Positions 50,307-59,902 of a stretch of 64,000 nucleotides of DNA are shown here, in pieces (within the stretch, counting starts at the first letter, position 1; every line of letters starts with the position of its first letter). This stretch comes from Pannonibacter anstelovis (GTDB taxonomy: Bacteria > Pseudomonadota > Alphaproteobacteria > Rhizobiales > Stappiaceae): contig NZ_JBAKBF010000003.1 of NCBI RefSeq assembly GCF_036881715.1, forward strand, positions 372,001 to 436,000, in the 5' to 3' direction. Both the position numbers and the translations under genes were made by a program. The notes below the pieces were generated by a model that was not told the DNA's origin, did no database searches, and was given only the letters and a program-made list of their open reading frames with translations.

Positions 50307-52928
50307 TTGGCGGAACAGGACCCAGTTGAGCGCGCTTTTCCATCCGGGCAGGAGATTGCCGTGACGGATAGCGACAGGCTGTCTCTTCCGCAGGATCTGA
50401 CGCGGGCGGCGGTGGACAGGCGGCTCAAGGCCGTGGTGTGGCGCAGCCGCGTTGCGCTGTTCTGGGAACGGCTCTGGTCCGCGCTCTATCAACCCGTTAT
50501 CATTCTTGCCCTGTTCGCCGGTCTCTCGCTGGTCGGAACCTGGCTCATCGTGCCAGTCTGGCTGCGGCTTGTGCTGGTAGCTGTTCTGGCCGGGGCGTTC
50601 CTCTGGTCGCTGCGCCCGCTTCTCAGCTTGCGCTGGCCCGGCCGGCAGGAGGCTCTGCACCGGGTGGAGCTGGTCAGCGGCCATTCCCACCGGCCCCTGA
50701 CGGCCATCGAGGATGACTTGCCGTCCGGCAGTGCCAGCCCGGAAACGCTGGCCCTGTGGGAAATGCACAAGCGCCGCATGGCTGAGGCGCTGCGTTCCAT
50801 GCGGTCCGGCCTTGCCCACCCTGAGGCCTTCCGCCGCGACCCCTATGCGTTGCGCGTGGTTGCGCTGATGCTGCTGGTGACCGGATTTGCGGTCACGCAG
50901 GACGGCATGAGACTGAACCGGCTTGGCTCGGCCTTCACCTCGCCTTTGGACTTGCAGGAGGTTGCAAGCCGGATCGACGCCTGGGTGACGCCGCCGCTCT
51001 ACACGGCCCGCGCGCCGATCTATCTCACGGGAGAAAGTGCCGCCCTGCGCGATCCTGCCGTGCCGCTGAGAGTTCCGGCCGGCAGCGTGCTGACGCTGCG
51101 GGCACAGGGTACGTCCGGCCTTGCCATCTACAAGGATGGCGAGATTGTCACTCCGGCGCAGGAGGATGAGGCTGGAGTTGCGCAGAACACCGGCGTTGAA
51201 GAGCAGCGCCTGACGCTTTCCGAAAGCGGCTCCTATGAGCTGCAGCAGGGAGGTGCCGTCATTGCTTCCTGGCCGTTTGACGTGCAGCCGGATCTGCCGC
51301 CCACCATCCGCCTGCTGGATGATCCGGAAGCCCAGCTCAGCGGTGCGCTGAAGCTCAGCTATCTGGCGCAGGACGACTACCGGGTTACAGGCGCCGAGGC
51401 GCAGATCGAGCCGGCACCGAAAGCGTCCGACGGCAATGAAGAGCCGCGCCCGCTGGTCGAGGCGCCGCAGTTTCCCCTGTCCGTGCCGCCGCATGCCCCC
51501 GGCTCGGCCAAGCCGGGCGAGACGATCCGCGACCTGACGTCTCATCCCTGGGCGGGCTCCGAGGTGCTGCTGACGCTGATTGCCCGCGATGAGGCGGGGC
51601 AGACGGGCACATCGGAACCGGTGGTCTTCACCTTGCCGCAGCGCCGCTTTTCCAAGCCGCTGGCCAAGGCCGTGGTGGAGCAGCGGCGGGATCTGGCTCT
51701 GGATGCCAATTCCCAGCTTAGGGTGATCGATGCTTTCGATGCACTGCTGCTGGCGCCCGAGGCCTTTGACGTCGAGCCGCGCGTGCATCTCGGCCTTGCT
51801 TTTGCCTACCGCAATCTGGTTGCCGCCCGCAGCGACGAGCAGTTGAAGGAGCTGCTGCCGCTCTTGTGGGATCTGGCGCTGACCATCGAGGATGGCGACC
51901 TTTCCATGGCCGAACGGGCCTTGCGCGACGCGCAGGAGGCTTTGCGGAAGGCTCTGGAAGAGGGCGCATCCGATGAGGAGATTGCCCGCCTGACACAGGA
52001 GCTGCGGCAGGCCCTGCAGGACTACATGCAGGCGCTGACCGAACAGCTGCGCCAGAACCCGCAGGCCATGCAGCCGTTCAACCCCAATCAGCAGAGCCTG
52101 AGCACGCGCGATCTCGATGAGATGCTGAACCGGATCGAGGAGCTGGCGCGCAGCGGCTCACGCGATGCGGCCCGCGACCTGCTGGCGCAGATGCAGCGGA
52201 TGATGGAGAACCTGCAGACCGGCCGCCCGCAAATGGCACCTGACGGCCTCACCAACGAAATGATGGAGATGCTGAACCAGCTTGGCCAGATGATCCAGCG
52301 CCAGCAGGAGCTGATGGACCAGACCCACCGTTTCAACCAGCAGCAAGAGCAGCAGGGCGAGAACGGCCAGAACGGTGAACAGCAGCAAGGTGAAGGTGAT
52401 CAGCAGGGCGGCCAGAATGGCGGGCAGGGCCAGCAGATGACCGAAGAGCAGCTGCGCGGCCTGCTTGAGCAGTTGCAGAAGGGGCAGGGCGATCTGGCCC
52501 AGCAGCTGCAGCAGCTGATGGAGCAGATGGAGCGCAACGGCCTGTCGCAGAACGAAGGTCTGGGCGAGGCCGGTGATGCCATGGGACAGGCCCAGAGGTC
52601 ACTCGGGCAGGGACAGGGCGATCAGGCGGTCGGCCAGCAGGGTGATGCCCTCGACGCGTTGCGCCGCGGCGCCCAGCAGCTGGGTGAGCAGATGATGGGC
52701 ATGGGCGAAGGGCAGGGCATGAGCCAGCGCTCGCCGATGGACACAGACCCGCTCGGCCGTCCGCGCCGCAATCAGGGGCCGGATCTGGGCAGCCAGGTGA
52801 AGGTGCCGGACGAGATCGACGTGCAGCGCGCGCGCCGGATCCTGGAAGAACTGCGCCGCCGCTTCTCAGATCCCGCCCGGCCGAGGCTGGAACTCGACTA
52901 TCTGGAGCGGCTGCTGCGCAGCTATTGA
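50307..52928 (+). CDS. TIGR02302/DUF4175 family large membrane-anchored protein, unknown function
   Basis: 873 residues. Two membrane helices at about 62-103 and a third near 190, then a long soluble region. The second half carries helical Arg/Glu/Gln segments and, around 680-760, a Gln/Gly-rich low-complexity stretch; the end is RRILEELRRRFSDPARPRLE. This layout is that of the alphaproteobacterial TIGR02302 family (DUF4175), whose function is unknown. The TTG start has CGGAGAG nine bases upstream. It follows lysA, as in several relatives. Confidence 0.85.
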   Translation: MAEQDPVERAFPSGQEIAVTDSDRLSLPQDLTRAAVDRRLKAVVWRSRVALFWERLWSALYQPVIILALFAGLSLVGTWLIVPVWLRLVLVAVLAGAFLWSLRPLLSLRWPGRQEALHRVELVSGHSHRPLTAIEDDLPSGSASPETLALWEMHKRRMAEALRSMRSGLAHPEAFRRDPYALRVVALMLLVTGFAVTQDGMRLNRLGSAFTSPLDLQEVASRIDAWVTPPLYTARAPIYLTGESAALRDPAVPLRVPAGSVLTLRAQGTSGLAIYKDGEIVTPAQEDEAGVAQNTGVEEQRLTLSESGSYELQQGGAVIASWPFDVQPDLPPTIRLLDDPEAQLSGALKLSYLAQDDYRVTGAEAQIEPAPKASDGNEEPRPLVEAPQFPLSVPPHAPGSAKPGETIRDLTSHPWAGSEVLLTLIARDEAGQTGTSEPVVFTLPQRRFSKPLAKAVVEQRRDLALDANSQLRVIDAFDALLLAPEAFDVEPRVHLGLAFAYRNLVAARSDEQLKELLPLLWDLALTIEDGDLSMAERALRDAQEALRKALEEGASDEEIARLTQELRQALQDYMQALTEQLRQNPQAMQPFNPNQQSLSTRDLDEMLNRIEELARSGSRDAARDLLAQMQRMMENLQTGRPQMAPDGLTNEMMEMLNQLGQMIQRQQELMDQTHRFNQQQEQQGENGQNGEQQQGEGDQQGGQNGGQGQQMTEEQLRGLLEQLQKGQGDLAQQLQQLMEQMERNGLSQNEGLGEAGDAMGQAQRSLGQGQGDQAVGQQGDALDALRRGAQQLGEQMMGMGEGQGMSQRSPMDTDPLGRPRRNQGPDLGSQVKVPDEIDVQRARRILEELRRRFSDPARPRLELDYLERLLRSY

Positions 52929-52959
52929 TGGGCGCAGGGGCGGATTGCGCGCCCGCAAA

Positions 52960-53847
52960 TCACGTGGCGGCGCGTTTGAAGATCATGTCCTTCGCCGCGA
53001 TGACGGCGCCGATGGTGATCAGAATGCAGGCTGCGCCGACGATCCAGGTGAAAGTACCGAAGCCGAAGGCGATCAGCAGCAGCGTGGAGAGGAGCGGGGC
53101 CGAATAGGCGGCCGCGCCCAGAACCTGAATGTCGCCGCGCTTGACGCCAATGTCCCAGGTGAAGAAGGCAAGGCCGACCGGCAGCAGGCCAAGCGCCACG
53201 ACACTGGCCCATTCCACCGTCCCGGACGGCCAGATGGTGTCTTCCAGCACCAGATGGCAGATGGCCGAAAGCAGCGCCGTCATCAGGCAGAAGCCGGCCA
53301 CAGCTTCCGTCGGCACTTCGCCCATGCGGCGGGAGAGTACCGAATAGGTGGACCAGAACAGGGAAGAGGCGACCGCCGCGCCATAGCCAAGGGCATAGGC
53401 GGGATCAAGGCTGAGGCCCTCTCCCTTGCTGACCAGCAGCGCCGCACCGCCAAGGCCCAGCACGGTGCCCAGCACGTGATGCAGTTTCAGTCTTTCACCC
53501 GGCAGCAGGGCGGAGAACACCACGATCAGCAGCGGCCAGGTGTAGTTGATCAGATTGGCATCGACCGGCGGCGCGTTGCGGATCGCAGTGAAATAGAAGA
53601 AGTGAAAGCCGAACAGCCCCACCGTGCCGAAGGCCCAGACCTTCAATGGCTGGCGCAGGGCGGAGAGCTTTCCGCGAAAGCCGAGCCACAGGCAGGCGAG
53701 AAGACCCGACAGACCGAAGCAGAGCGCATTGAGCAGGAACGGCGGCACCGCCCCGGACCCGGCACCGAAGACGCCAAGAGTGGCCCACATGAGCACGGCC
53801 GTGAGGCCAATGAGTGTGGCGCGGAAGCGGGCGGCTTGGTCGGTCAT
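52960..53847 (-). CDS. DMT (EamA) family transporter
   Basis: 295 residues with about ten membrane segments in two EamA repeats. It starts MTDQAARFRATLIGLTAVLMWATLGVFG; the second repeat shows SSLFWSTYSVLSRRMGEVP. Inner-membrane exporter or importer of small metabolites; the substrate is unknown. The ATG at 53847 has AGGA upstream and is preferred over that at 53883. Convergent with the DUF4175 gene. Confidence 0.9.
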   Translation of the reverse strand: MTDQAARFRATLIGLTAVLMWATLGVFGAGSGAVPPFLLNALCFGLSGLLACLWLGFRGKLSALRQPLKVWAFGTVGLFGFHFFYFTAIRNAPPVDANLINYTWPLLIVVFSALLPGERLKLHHVLGTVLGLGGAALLVSKGEGLSLDPAYALGYGAAVASSLFWSTYSVLSRRMGEVPTEAVAGFCLMTALLSAICHLVLEDTIWPSGTVEWASVVALGLLPVGLAFFTWDIGVKRGDIQVLGAAAYSAPLLSTLLLIAFGFGTFTWIVGAACILITIGAVIAAKDMIFKRAAT

Positions 53848-54078
53848 GGCATCCTGAGGACATTGTGCGGCGGGTCTGGCCATGACAGAAATGCATAGTC
53901 CTTGAGGTGGCGCAAGGACAGGCGTGCCTCATCTGCGTGCATTGTGCAGCTGTAACAGCTTTAGCAAGGCTCAAGCGCCCATGGGGTGGTTATGCCGCCG
54001 CATCAGGTGCTTGATCGTCCCGCCGGTTCGGGACATGTTGCGCATGTAACGATGATCCGATCCATAGCGGAGACCGAA

Positions 54079-54540
54079 TTGACCAAGCTCGACATCAAGG
54101 CTCTTGGCCCCGACGATGCCCTGCACCTTGCGCCCCTGATTGCTGAAAATGCCCAGGCCCTCAAGCGCGGCGCCCCGCGCCGTCCGGACCAGTTCTATGC
54201 CGAGCGCATTCTGGGTGACCGCTCCGCCGAAGTGATCGGCGCCTTCGTGGACGGGCAGCTTGTCGGTTTTGCGGTCTTCTTCGATCTGCCCGAGCTGATC
54301 ACGGGCCTGCGCGCCGGCCAGATGGACCACATCTACGTGCGCCCGGAATTCCGCCAGAAGGGCATTGCCCGCAAGATGATCCAGACTCTCGTCACCGAGG
54401 GCCAGAGCCGCGGCTGGCTGCAGCTGCGCTGGATCGTGCCGAGCAAGAACGCTCCGGCACTTGCGCTCTATGACCAGATCGCCGAGCCCGATCACCACAA
54501 GAGCTACATCATTGCCATCGACCGGCTGGCATCGGCCTGA
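54079..54540 (+). CDS. GNAT family N-acetyltransferase
   Basis: 153 residues from a TTG at 54079, which has GCGGAG six bases upstream. ATGs at 54052 and 53986 in the same frame lack a ribosome-binding site but cannot be excluded. GNAT features: MDHIYVRPEFRQKGIARKMIQ acetyl-CoA loop region (RxxGIA, about 95), LRWIVPSKNAPALALYDQI. Substrate unknown. Confidence 0.88.
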   Translation: MTKLDIKALGPDDALHLAPLIAENAQALKRGAPRRPDQFYAERILGDRSAEVIGAFVDGQLVGFAVFFDLPELITGLRAGQMDHIYVRPEFRQKGIARKMIQTLVTEGQSRGWLQLRWIVPSKNAPALALYDQIAEPDHHKSYIIAIDRLASA

Positions 54541-54557
54541 GAAGCCTGTGGTGAAGC

Positions 54558-54587
54558 GCCCCGGATGCTGCGTGCCAGATCCGGGGC
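54558..54587. repeat. Perfect inverted repeat
   Basis: GCCCCGGAT (54558-54566) and ATCCGGGGC (54579-54587), loop 12 bases, 18 bases after the GNAT stop. No T tract follows, so it is at best a weak terminator. Confidence 0.6.
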
Positions 54588-54676
54588 AGCCTCGCCGAAG
54601 TTTGGCCGCAGACGCGCTTGCTCCGCCCTCCTTTCCGCACATCAGCGCAGAAGCCAGATGACAGGCATCGGCATGG

Positions 54677-54700
54677 ATGCCATGGGCGGAGCCATGGCAT
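54677..54700. repeat. Perfect inverted repeat
   Basis: ATGCCATGG (54677-54685) and CCATGGCAT (54692-54700), loop GCGGAG. It lies 48 bases from the end of the convergent DUF2125 gene. No T tract. Confidence 0.6.
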
Positions 54701-54748
54701 GACGAATGCGCTGGGGTCTCACGCGGTCAAAGGGACTTGAATCTTCCC

Positions 54749-55774
54749 TCAATACACCGGATCAATCTGCGCAAACGGCAGGATGCCGATGCGGGCGGAG
54801 CCGTTGGTGAGCTGCACCTTTGCTTCCACCGCCGCCTTTCCATCCACTTGCGTTGCCTTGCCGAAGCTGATGACGGCACCCTGCAGCGCTTCGGGGAAGC
54901 CAGAATCGGACGGGAAAAAGGGCGCAAGAACGGCCTTGATGCCATCGGGTTCCACCGCTGTCAGCGGCAGCTCCCCGGACAGGGTGCCGTTGGTTTCCAG
55001 CCGGATCTGACCGGTGGTGCTGAGGCGGGTGCCTCCGGACGTGAGCTCCAGCGAGGTCACCGTCAGCGCCGGGTGCCCGTCCGTGCTGGCAAAAAGGGTC
55101 TGGGGCACGGTGCCTGACAGCAGCGGCGCCCCGCCGGAAATCTGGCCGATGAAGCTGCCGTCACCGGGCTGGTCTTCCGCCGCAACCTTCAGGCCCTTGA
55201 AGCTGACGGCCAGATCCAGATCGTCCGGCTGTGCCGGGTTGGGCCGCAGGTGCAATTCTCCGCCCGCCAGAGATACTTCACCTGCATCGGGGTTCTCGGA
55301 CGCAAAGAAACGGGGTGCCGCGATCACTGCATCCAGCTGGCGCAGGCTTGTGCCGTTGAAGCGCAGGCTGGCGCGCAGGCTCTCCCATGCCCCTTCCTGG
55401 ATCGGGCCGTCGCCGGGCGCAAAGGCGGCCATCGGGCTGTCTGCCTCGATGATGATGTGCTGCGGATTATAGGCGAGCGCGACGGCACGCAGCTCGGCGA
55501 CACTGACGAAGTGGCCCACCGGCGTGCGCAGGGCGAAGTCCTTGCAGGTCAGCTCGAAGCGGAACGGATAGCCGCCAAGGCTGCGCTCGCTGCAGGCGAT
55601 CTCGAAGCCCATGGCCGCTGCATTCTGCAGGGCGGCGTCAATCTGGCTGTTGACGAAGCTGCGGGCCGCGACCCAGGCCGCACTCCATCCCCCCACCACA
55701 AGCACCACGGCTCCGGCGAGATAGATGAACTTGCGGCTGGAGGATTTTCGCGGCGCGGAAGGGATTTCGGTCAT
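54749..55774 (-). CDS. DUF2125 domain-containing protein
   Basis: 341 residues. One N-terminal membrane anchor (FIYLAGAVVLVVGGWSAAWV, about 15-34), then a periplasmic beta-rich domain with the DUF2125 hallmark CSERSLGGYPFRFELTCKDF. The family is common in alphaproteobacteria and has no assigned role; the AsmA-like look suggests an envelope function, which is inference. The ATG at 55774 is chosen over the frame start at 55834. Divergent from the ChaC-like gene. Confidence 0.88.
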   Translation of the reverse strand: MTEIPSAPRKSSSRKFIYLAGAVVLVVGGWSAAWVAARSFVNSQIDAALQNAAAMGFEIACSERSLGGYPFRFELTCKDFALRTPVGHFVSVAELRAVALAYNPQHIIIEADSPMAAFAPGDGPIQEGAWESLRASLRFNGTSLRQLDAVIAAPRFFASENPDAGEVSLAGGELHLRPNPAQPDDLDLAVSFKGLKVAAEDQPGDGSFIGQISGGAPLLSGTVPQTLFASTDGHPALTVTSLELTSGGTRLSTTGQIRLETNGTLSGELPLTAVEPDGIKAVLAPFFPSDSGFPEALQGAVISFGKATQVDGKAAVEAKVQLTNGSARIGILPFAQIDPVY

Positions 55775-55868
55775 GTCTGTCCTCTGGTGCCGCAGTCCAC
55801 TTGCAGCACTGCCATTGAAACTTGCCCGGCGCATTGCTAAGTGCGCGGCTCAGGCAAAACAAGGTATC

Positions 55869-56402
55869 GTGACCGATATGGGCGATTTGTGGGTTTTTGG
55901 CTACGGCTCTCTCATCTGGAAGCCCGGTTTCCCGTTTGAGGAGAAACGTCCTGCGCTGCTGCACGGCGCCCACCGTTCGCTCTGCGTCTATTCCTGGGTG
56001 CACCGGGGCACGCCGGAGCGGCCCGGCCTTGTCTTTGGCCTTGATCGCGGCGGCGCCTGCCGGGGGATGGCCTTCCGCGTCCGGGAACAGGACCGGGATG
56101 GCACGATCGAATACCTGCGCGCCCGCGAACAGGCGACCATGGTCTATCTGGAAGCCCTGCGCCCGGTGCGCTTTGCCGATGGCACCAATGCCACAGCACT
56201 CACCTATCTGGTTGACCGGCAGCACCCGCAATATGCCGGCGTGCTGCCTCTGGAGCGTCAGCTGGAGCTGGTGGAAGGGGCTGTGGGCCAGTCCGGCGCC
56301 AATCCGGAATATGTGCTGAACACGGCCAGCCATCTGGAAGAGCTGGGCATTCACGATGCCCGCGTCTCCTGGCTCGCCCAGCGGCTGAAGCAAATGGCCT
56401 GA
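55869..56402 (+). CDS. ChaC-like gamma-glutamylcyclotransferase
   Basis: 177 residues. Cleaves gamma-glutamyl from glutathione or gamma-glutamyl peptides, releasing 5-oxoproline. The signature WVFGYGSLIWKPGFPFEE, LFGYGSL-type phosphate loop, RSLCVYSWVHRGTPERPGL and the catalytic glutamate region REQATMVYLEA are seen. The GTG at 55869 has AAGG upstream and gives MTDMGDLWVF; an ATG at 55878 is the alternative. Confidence 0.93.
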   Translation: MTDMGDLWVFGYGSLIWKPGFPFEEKRPALLHGAHRSLCVYSWVHRGTPERPGLVFGLDRGGACRGMAFRVREQDRDGTIEYLRAREQATMVYLEALRPVRFADGTNATALTYLVDRQHPQYAGVLPLERQLELVEGAVGQSGANPEYVLNTASHLEELGIHDARVSWLAQRLKQMA

Positions 56403-56423
56403 GCTTTACCGCCTGCAGCCGGA

Positions 56424-57191
56424 TCAGACGCTGCGGGGCGCAATGCCGGCGAGAACCGGCGAGGGCCGCTCTGCCTGCCGGGCTTCCTCGATGAGGCGGT
56501 TTGACGCGGCTTCGATCTGCCCTGTCAGCGTTTCGAAGAAAACTGCTGGCTCAAGGCCCGGCTTGATCACAGGCAGGAACTCCACCACCACCGTGCCCGG
56601 ATGAATGAGGAAACCCTTGCGCGGCCAATAAAGCCCCGCATTGAGCGCCACCGGCAGCACCGGGCAGGCAAGATCCCGGTAGAGATGGGAAATGCCGTAT
56701 TTGTAGGCCGGTTCGGCACCGGCCGGCCGGCGCGTGCCTTCCGGGAAGATGAGGATCTGGCGGCCTTCGGCAATTGCCTCGCGTGCTGCGGCCATCATCG
56801 CAGCCAGTGCCGCTGAGCGTTTGCCCCGGTTGATGGGGATCTGCTTCATCTTGGCCGTGTACCAGCCGAAGATCGGGATCCAGCGCAGTTCCCGCTTCAG
56901 AATGTAGGTCGGGTCCGGAAAGAACGGGATGAGAGCGAAGGTTTCCCACGCGGACTGATGCTTGGATGCCACCAGAAAGCCGCCCTGCGGGATATTCTCA
57001 ATGCCCCGGTACTCCACCTTGAGCCCGGCGATCCAGCGCAGCAGCGCCAGATTGACCTTTGCCCATATTGGCACCACCACCCAGGCCATCCGGCGCGGAG
57101 CCAGAAAGACGAAGGGGCTGTAGACCACCATCTGGACCAGTGTCAGCAGATAGAAGGCAATCTGAAAAAAAAGCGAACGCAGATAGATCAT
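56424..57191 (-). CDS. plsC: 1-acyl-sn-glycerol-3-phosphate acyltransferase
   Basis: 255 residues. Makes phosphatidic acid from lysophosphatidate. Acyltransferase block I reads SKHQSAWETF, with Glu instead of the usual Asp of HX4D, as in many Hyphomicrobiales members; block III is FPEGTRRPAG; block IV has LPVALN. An N-terminal membrane helix is present. Last gene of the group ftsE - ftsX - ydcF-like - plsC on the minus strand. Confidence 0.94.
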   Translation of the reverse strand: MIYLRSLFFQIAFYLLTLVQMVVYSPFVFLAPRRMAWVVVPIWAKVNLALLRWIAGLKVEYRGIENIPQGGFLVASKHQSAWETFALIPFFPDPTYILKRELRWIPIFGWYTAKMKQIPINRGKRSAALAAMMAAAREAIAEGRQILIFPEGTRRPAGAEPAYKYGISHLYRDLACPVLPVALNAGLYWPRKGFLIHPGTVVVEFLPVIKPGLEPAVFFETLTGQIEAASNRLIEEARQAERPSPVLAGIAPRSV

Positions 57192-57263
57192 CAGGGAACC
57201 TGACTGGAGACAGAAACGGGCTGGAAGCCGGGCAGACCGAGCGGCGCGGCCGGGTTCAGGCCC

Positions 57264-58085
57264 TCAGCCAGCAGCAGAGACACCAAGCGTGCTCACCCGC
57301 AACCGCGCGAGGGTATACTTCACAAACTCCCTCAGGAGAAGCCGTAAGGTCCTCGGCTCCGCGTACCATTGCTTCACATTGAAGTCGCCCGCAAAGACCG
57401 GATAGGGAATGACCACCAGATCCGGCATGACCGCATTCAGCTCCATCTCGGCGCGCGGCATGTGGTAGGCGCTGGTGACGAGCACGAGTGAGGCATAACC
57501 GTTCGTCTTGGCCCAGATGGCAGCTTCGCTGGCATTGCCGATGGTGTTGAGGGCCTTTTTGTCGAGGTCGATGCAGCAGCTGAACAGGTCGCGCTCAGCC
57601 TCCGTGCGCAGCCGCAGCTGCCGTGCAGTTGTTGCCGGATAGACCCCGGAAATGAGCAGGCGCTGGGCGCGGCCCTGCTGCAACAGCTGCACCGCCGTCT
57701 CGATCCGCTCCTGGCCGCCGGTCAGCACTACGATCGCATCGGCGCGCGGGTCTTCCGGCTGATCGATGGTAACGACATCGATGGTGAAGCGGATGAAGGA
57801 AATGAGCAGCCACAGGCAGACAAGCACTGTAGCTACCCCCAGCGCCTTCAGAGCCAGCCAGCGCTTGTAGCCCCGGCGGCGCGGCGGAGCCTGCCGGGCA
57901 GGCCCTAGTTGCTGCCCTGGCTGTTCTCCGGCCGGCTGTCCAGCTTCGCGCGCAAGGGTCTGATTTGCCTCGTCCCTTGCCCCGTCCTGCGCGGCAGCCA
58001 AAGACGGCTCGGCCCGCAGCCGGTCCTCCGGGACCGGTGCAGGGGCGGCAGCATCAGGCTGTTTTTCCGAAGGCGCAGGTTTCAT
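57264..58085 (-). CDS. YdcF family (DUF218) membrane protein
   Basis: 273 residues. Long Ala/Pro/Gln-rich cytoplasmic N-terminus (about 1-75), one membrane helix (WLALKALGVATVLVCLWLLI, about 77-96), then a DUF218 domain with DAIVVLTGGQERIETAVQLL, LLISGVYP, DLDKKALNTIGNASEA and LVTSAYHMPRA. The fold (SanA/ElyC/YdcF) is linked to envelope integrity. The ATG at 58085 gives MKPAPSEKQ. It lies 50 bases after ftsX. Confidence 0.9.
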   Translation of the reverse strand: MKPAPSEKQPDAAAPAPVPEDRLRAEPSLAAAQDGARDEANQTLAREAGQPAGEQPGQQLGPARQAPPRRRGYKRWLALKALGVATVLVCLWLLISFIRFTIDVVTIDQPEDPRADAIVVLTGGQERIETAVQLLQQGRAQRLLISGVYPATTARQLRLRTEAERDLFSCCIDLDKKALNTIGNASEAAIWAKTNGYASLVLVTSAYHMPRAEMELNAVMPDLVVIPYPVFAGDFNVKQWYAEPRTLRLLLREFVKYTLARLRVSTLGVSAAG

Positions 58086-58135
58086 CGTGCGAAGATTATA
58101 GACCAATTCTGCTGTTTCTTGGATGGATGTTGCAG

Positions 58136-59197
58136 TCAGTCGATTTTGGCAAGGTGGGATTTGACAGCAAGGCCGGAGGTAACTGCCGTCAGAACGGCGA
58201 CGATGAACACAATGCCGACCACTCCGAAGTAACCCGGTGTGCCGACTGCCACGGAGCCAAACAGCGCAGACATCTGGTCAGCACCTGCCATGCCGGACGT
58301 TTGCCGGGTGAAGACTTCCAGCAGAATGAAGCAGAAGGACGCAGCAAGCCCGCCGGCAATCCCGCCCTTGAGACCCAGCACGAGGAAGTGGCGCTGGAAC
58401 TCGCGGGCGATGAAGCCGTCACTTGCGCCGACGAAATGCAGCACGGACACAACGTCGCGGTTTCCGGCCATGGCCGCACGGGTAGCAAAGATGACGCTGA
58501 GCACCATGGAAAACAGCACCAGAGCCAGAATGCCGAAGCCCCCGGCCACCACAGCCCCGGCCATGGCGGCAAGGCGGGAGGTCCAGATGCTGTGATCATC
58601 AAGGCTCGCGCCGCGCACGTTCTGTTCGATCGACTGCTTCAGCGCCGGAAGATCCAGCTCCTGCGGATTGCTGACCGTCACCTGGATCAGGCGCGGCACG
58701 GGCAGGGTTTCGAGGTCAAGGCCGGCGCCGAGCCAGGGCTGCAGCAGCTGACGGGTTTCTTCATCCGACAGGGCGCGCACCGTGCCGATGCCGGGAAACT
58801 CCTGTGTCAGCGCCACGGCCTTGTCGATCTCGCGCAGCATGTCCACCCCGTCAGCGGGGCGGATCTGCACAGTCACTTCCCGCACGAGGTCATTGCTCCA
58901 GTCATGGGCCGCTTCCCAGACGACAGACACGGAGCCGACGGTGAGGCAGGCCAGAAAGCTCATGATGGCGACGACGAGCGTCAGGGCGCGCCCAGCCACC
59001 GACTGGGACGGAACGATGGCCGCAGACGGCCGCAGGCGCGCGTCCTGCCCGGCTGCAGCAGCTTTCGCCTTGCTGCGCAGGGGCAGCTTCAGCGAAGGGC
59101 GCGGCAGCTTGGGCTTGCTCTTCTGCTGCTGCGGCGCCTTTGCGCCGGTCTTCTTTGGTGGCGGGGCCTTGGATGCCATGCGTGGTGCCTTCCCCAT
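58136..59197 (-). CDS. ftsX: Cell division protein FtsX
   Basis: 353 residues. Membrane partner of FtsE at the divisome, coupling to peptidoglycan hydrolases. A Lys/Pro/Ala-rich cytoplasmic tail (about 1-65), one membrane helix, a periplasmic domain, then three C-terminal helices with the FtsX-type loop RDVVSVLHFVGASDGFIAREFQ. The ATG at 59197 lies four bases from the ftsE stop; another ATG at 59179 is possible. Confidence 0.94.
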   Translation of the reverse strand: MGKAPRMASKAPPPKKTGAKAPQQQKSKPKLPRPSLKLPLRSKAKAAAAGQDARLRPSAAIVPSQSVAGRALTLVVAIMSFLACLTVGSVSVVWEAAHDWSNDLVREVTVQIRPADGVDMLREIDKAVALTQEFPGIGTVRALSDEETRQLLQPWLGAGLDLETLPVPRLIQVTVSNPQELDLPALKQSIEQNVRGASLDDHSIWTSRLAAMAGAVVAGGFGILALVLFSMVLSVIFATRAAMAGNRDVVSVLHFVGASDGFIAREFQRHFLVLGLKGGIAGGLAASFCFILLEVFTRQTSGMAGADQMSALFGSVAVGTPGYFGVVGIVFIVAVLTAVTSGLAVKSHLAKID

Positions 59198-59201
59198 GCC
59201 C

Positions 59202-59861
59202 TCAGTCAAAAATGGACAGGCGCCCGTCCGCCAGAACCATGCGGCGCGCCTCGACCTGTTCAAGCAGGGTGATGTCGTGGGTGGCAATCACAACGGATGT
59301 GCCAAGCCTGTTGAGTTCAATGAACAGCCGCAACAGCCTGCGGGCAAGCGGCGGGTCGACGTTTCCCGTCGGCTCATCCGCCAGCAGCATGTCCGGCCGT
59401 GTGATCAGCGCCCGGGCAATGGCCGCGCGCTGCTTTTCGCCGCCCGAGAGAACCGGCGGCAGCACATGCATGCGCTCGCCCAGGCCCACCCATTTCAGCA
59501 GTTCCACCACGTCCGAGCGGTAGCTCGCTTCTTCCTTGCCCAGGACGCGCAGCGGCAGGGCGACATTTTCGTAAGTCGTCAGATGGTCCAGTAGCCGGAA
59601 ATCCTGAAACACCACACCGATACGGCGGCGCAGCTCTGGCAGTTCCTTCTTGGCAATCGTCGCCATGTCCCGGTTGAACACGCGAATGAGGCCGCGCGTG
59701 GGCCGCAGCGACAGAAACAGCAGCCGGATCAGCGTTGTCTTGCCCGCACCGGAGGGCCCGGTCAGGAACTGAAACGACTGTGGTTCGATGCTGAATGTCA
59801 GGTCGCGCAAGATCTCCGGCCCCATGCCGTATCTCAGCCCGACGTTCTCGAAACGGATCAC
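59202..59861 (-). CDS. ftsE: Cell division ATP-binding protein FtsE
   Basis: 219 residues. ABC ATPase of the FtsEX complex. Walker A GPSGAGKTTLIR (about 36-47), signature LSGGEKQRAAIARAL, Walker B LLADEPTGNVD, and the family start IRFENVGLRYG. GTG start with GGAGG upstream. A CtrA-type box lies 42 bases before the start codon. Confidence 0.97.
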   Translation of the reverse strand: MIRFENVGLRYGMGPEILRDLTFSIEPQSFQFLTGPSGAGKTTLIRLLFLSLRPTRGLIRVFNRDMATIAKKELPELRRRIGVVFQDFRLLDHLTTYENVALPLRVLGKEEASYRSDVVELLKWVGLGERMHVLPPVLSGGEKQRAAIARALITRPDMLLADEPTGNVDPPLARRLLRLFIELNRLGTSVVIATHDITLLEQVEARRMVLADGRLSIFD

Positions 59862-59902
59862 GCAAAACCTCCGTGGACGGCGCTCACCCTAGAGCCATCC
59901 CT

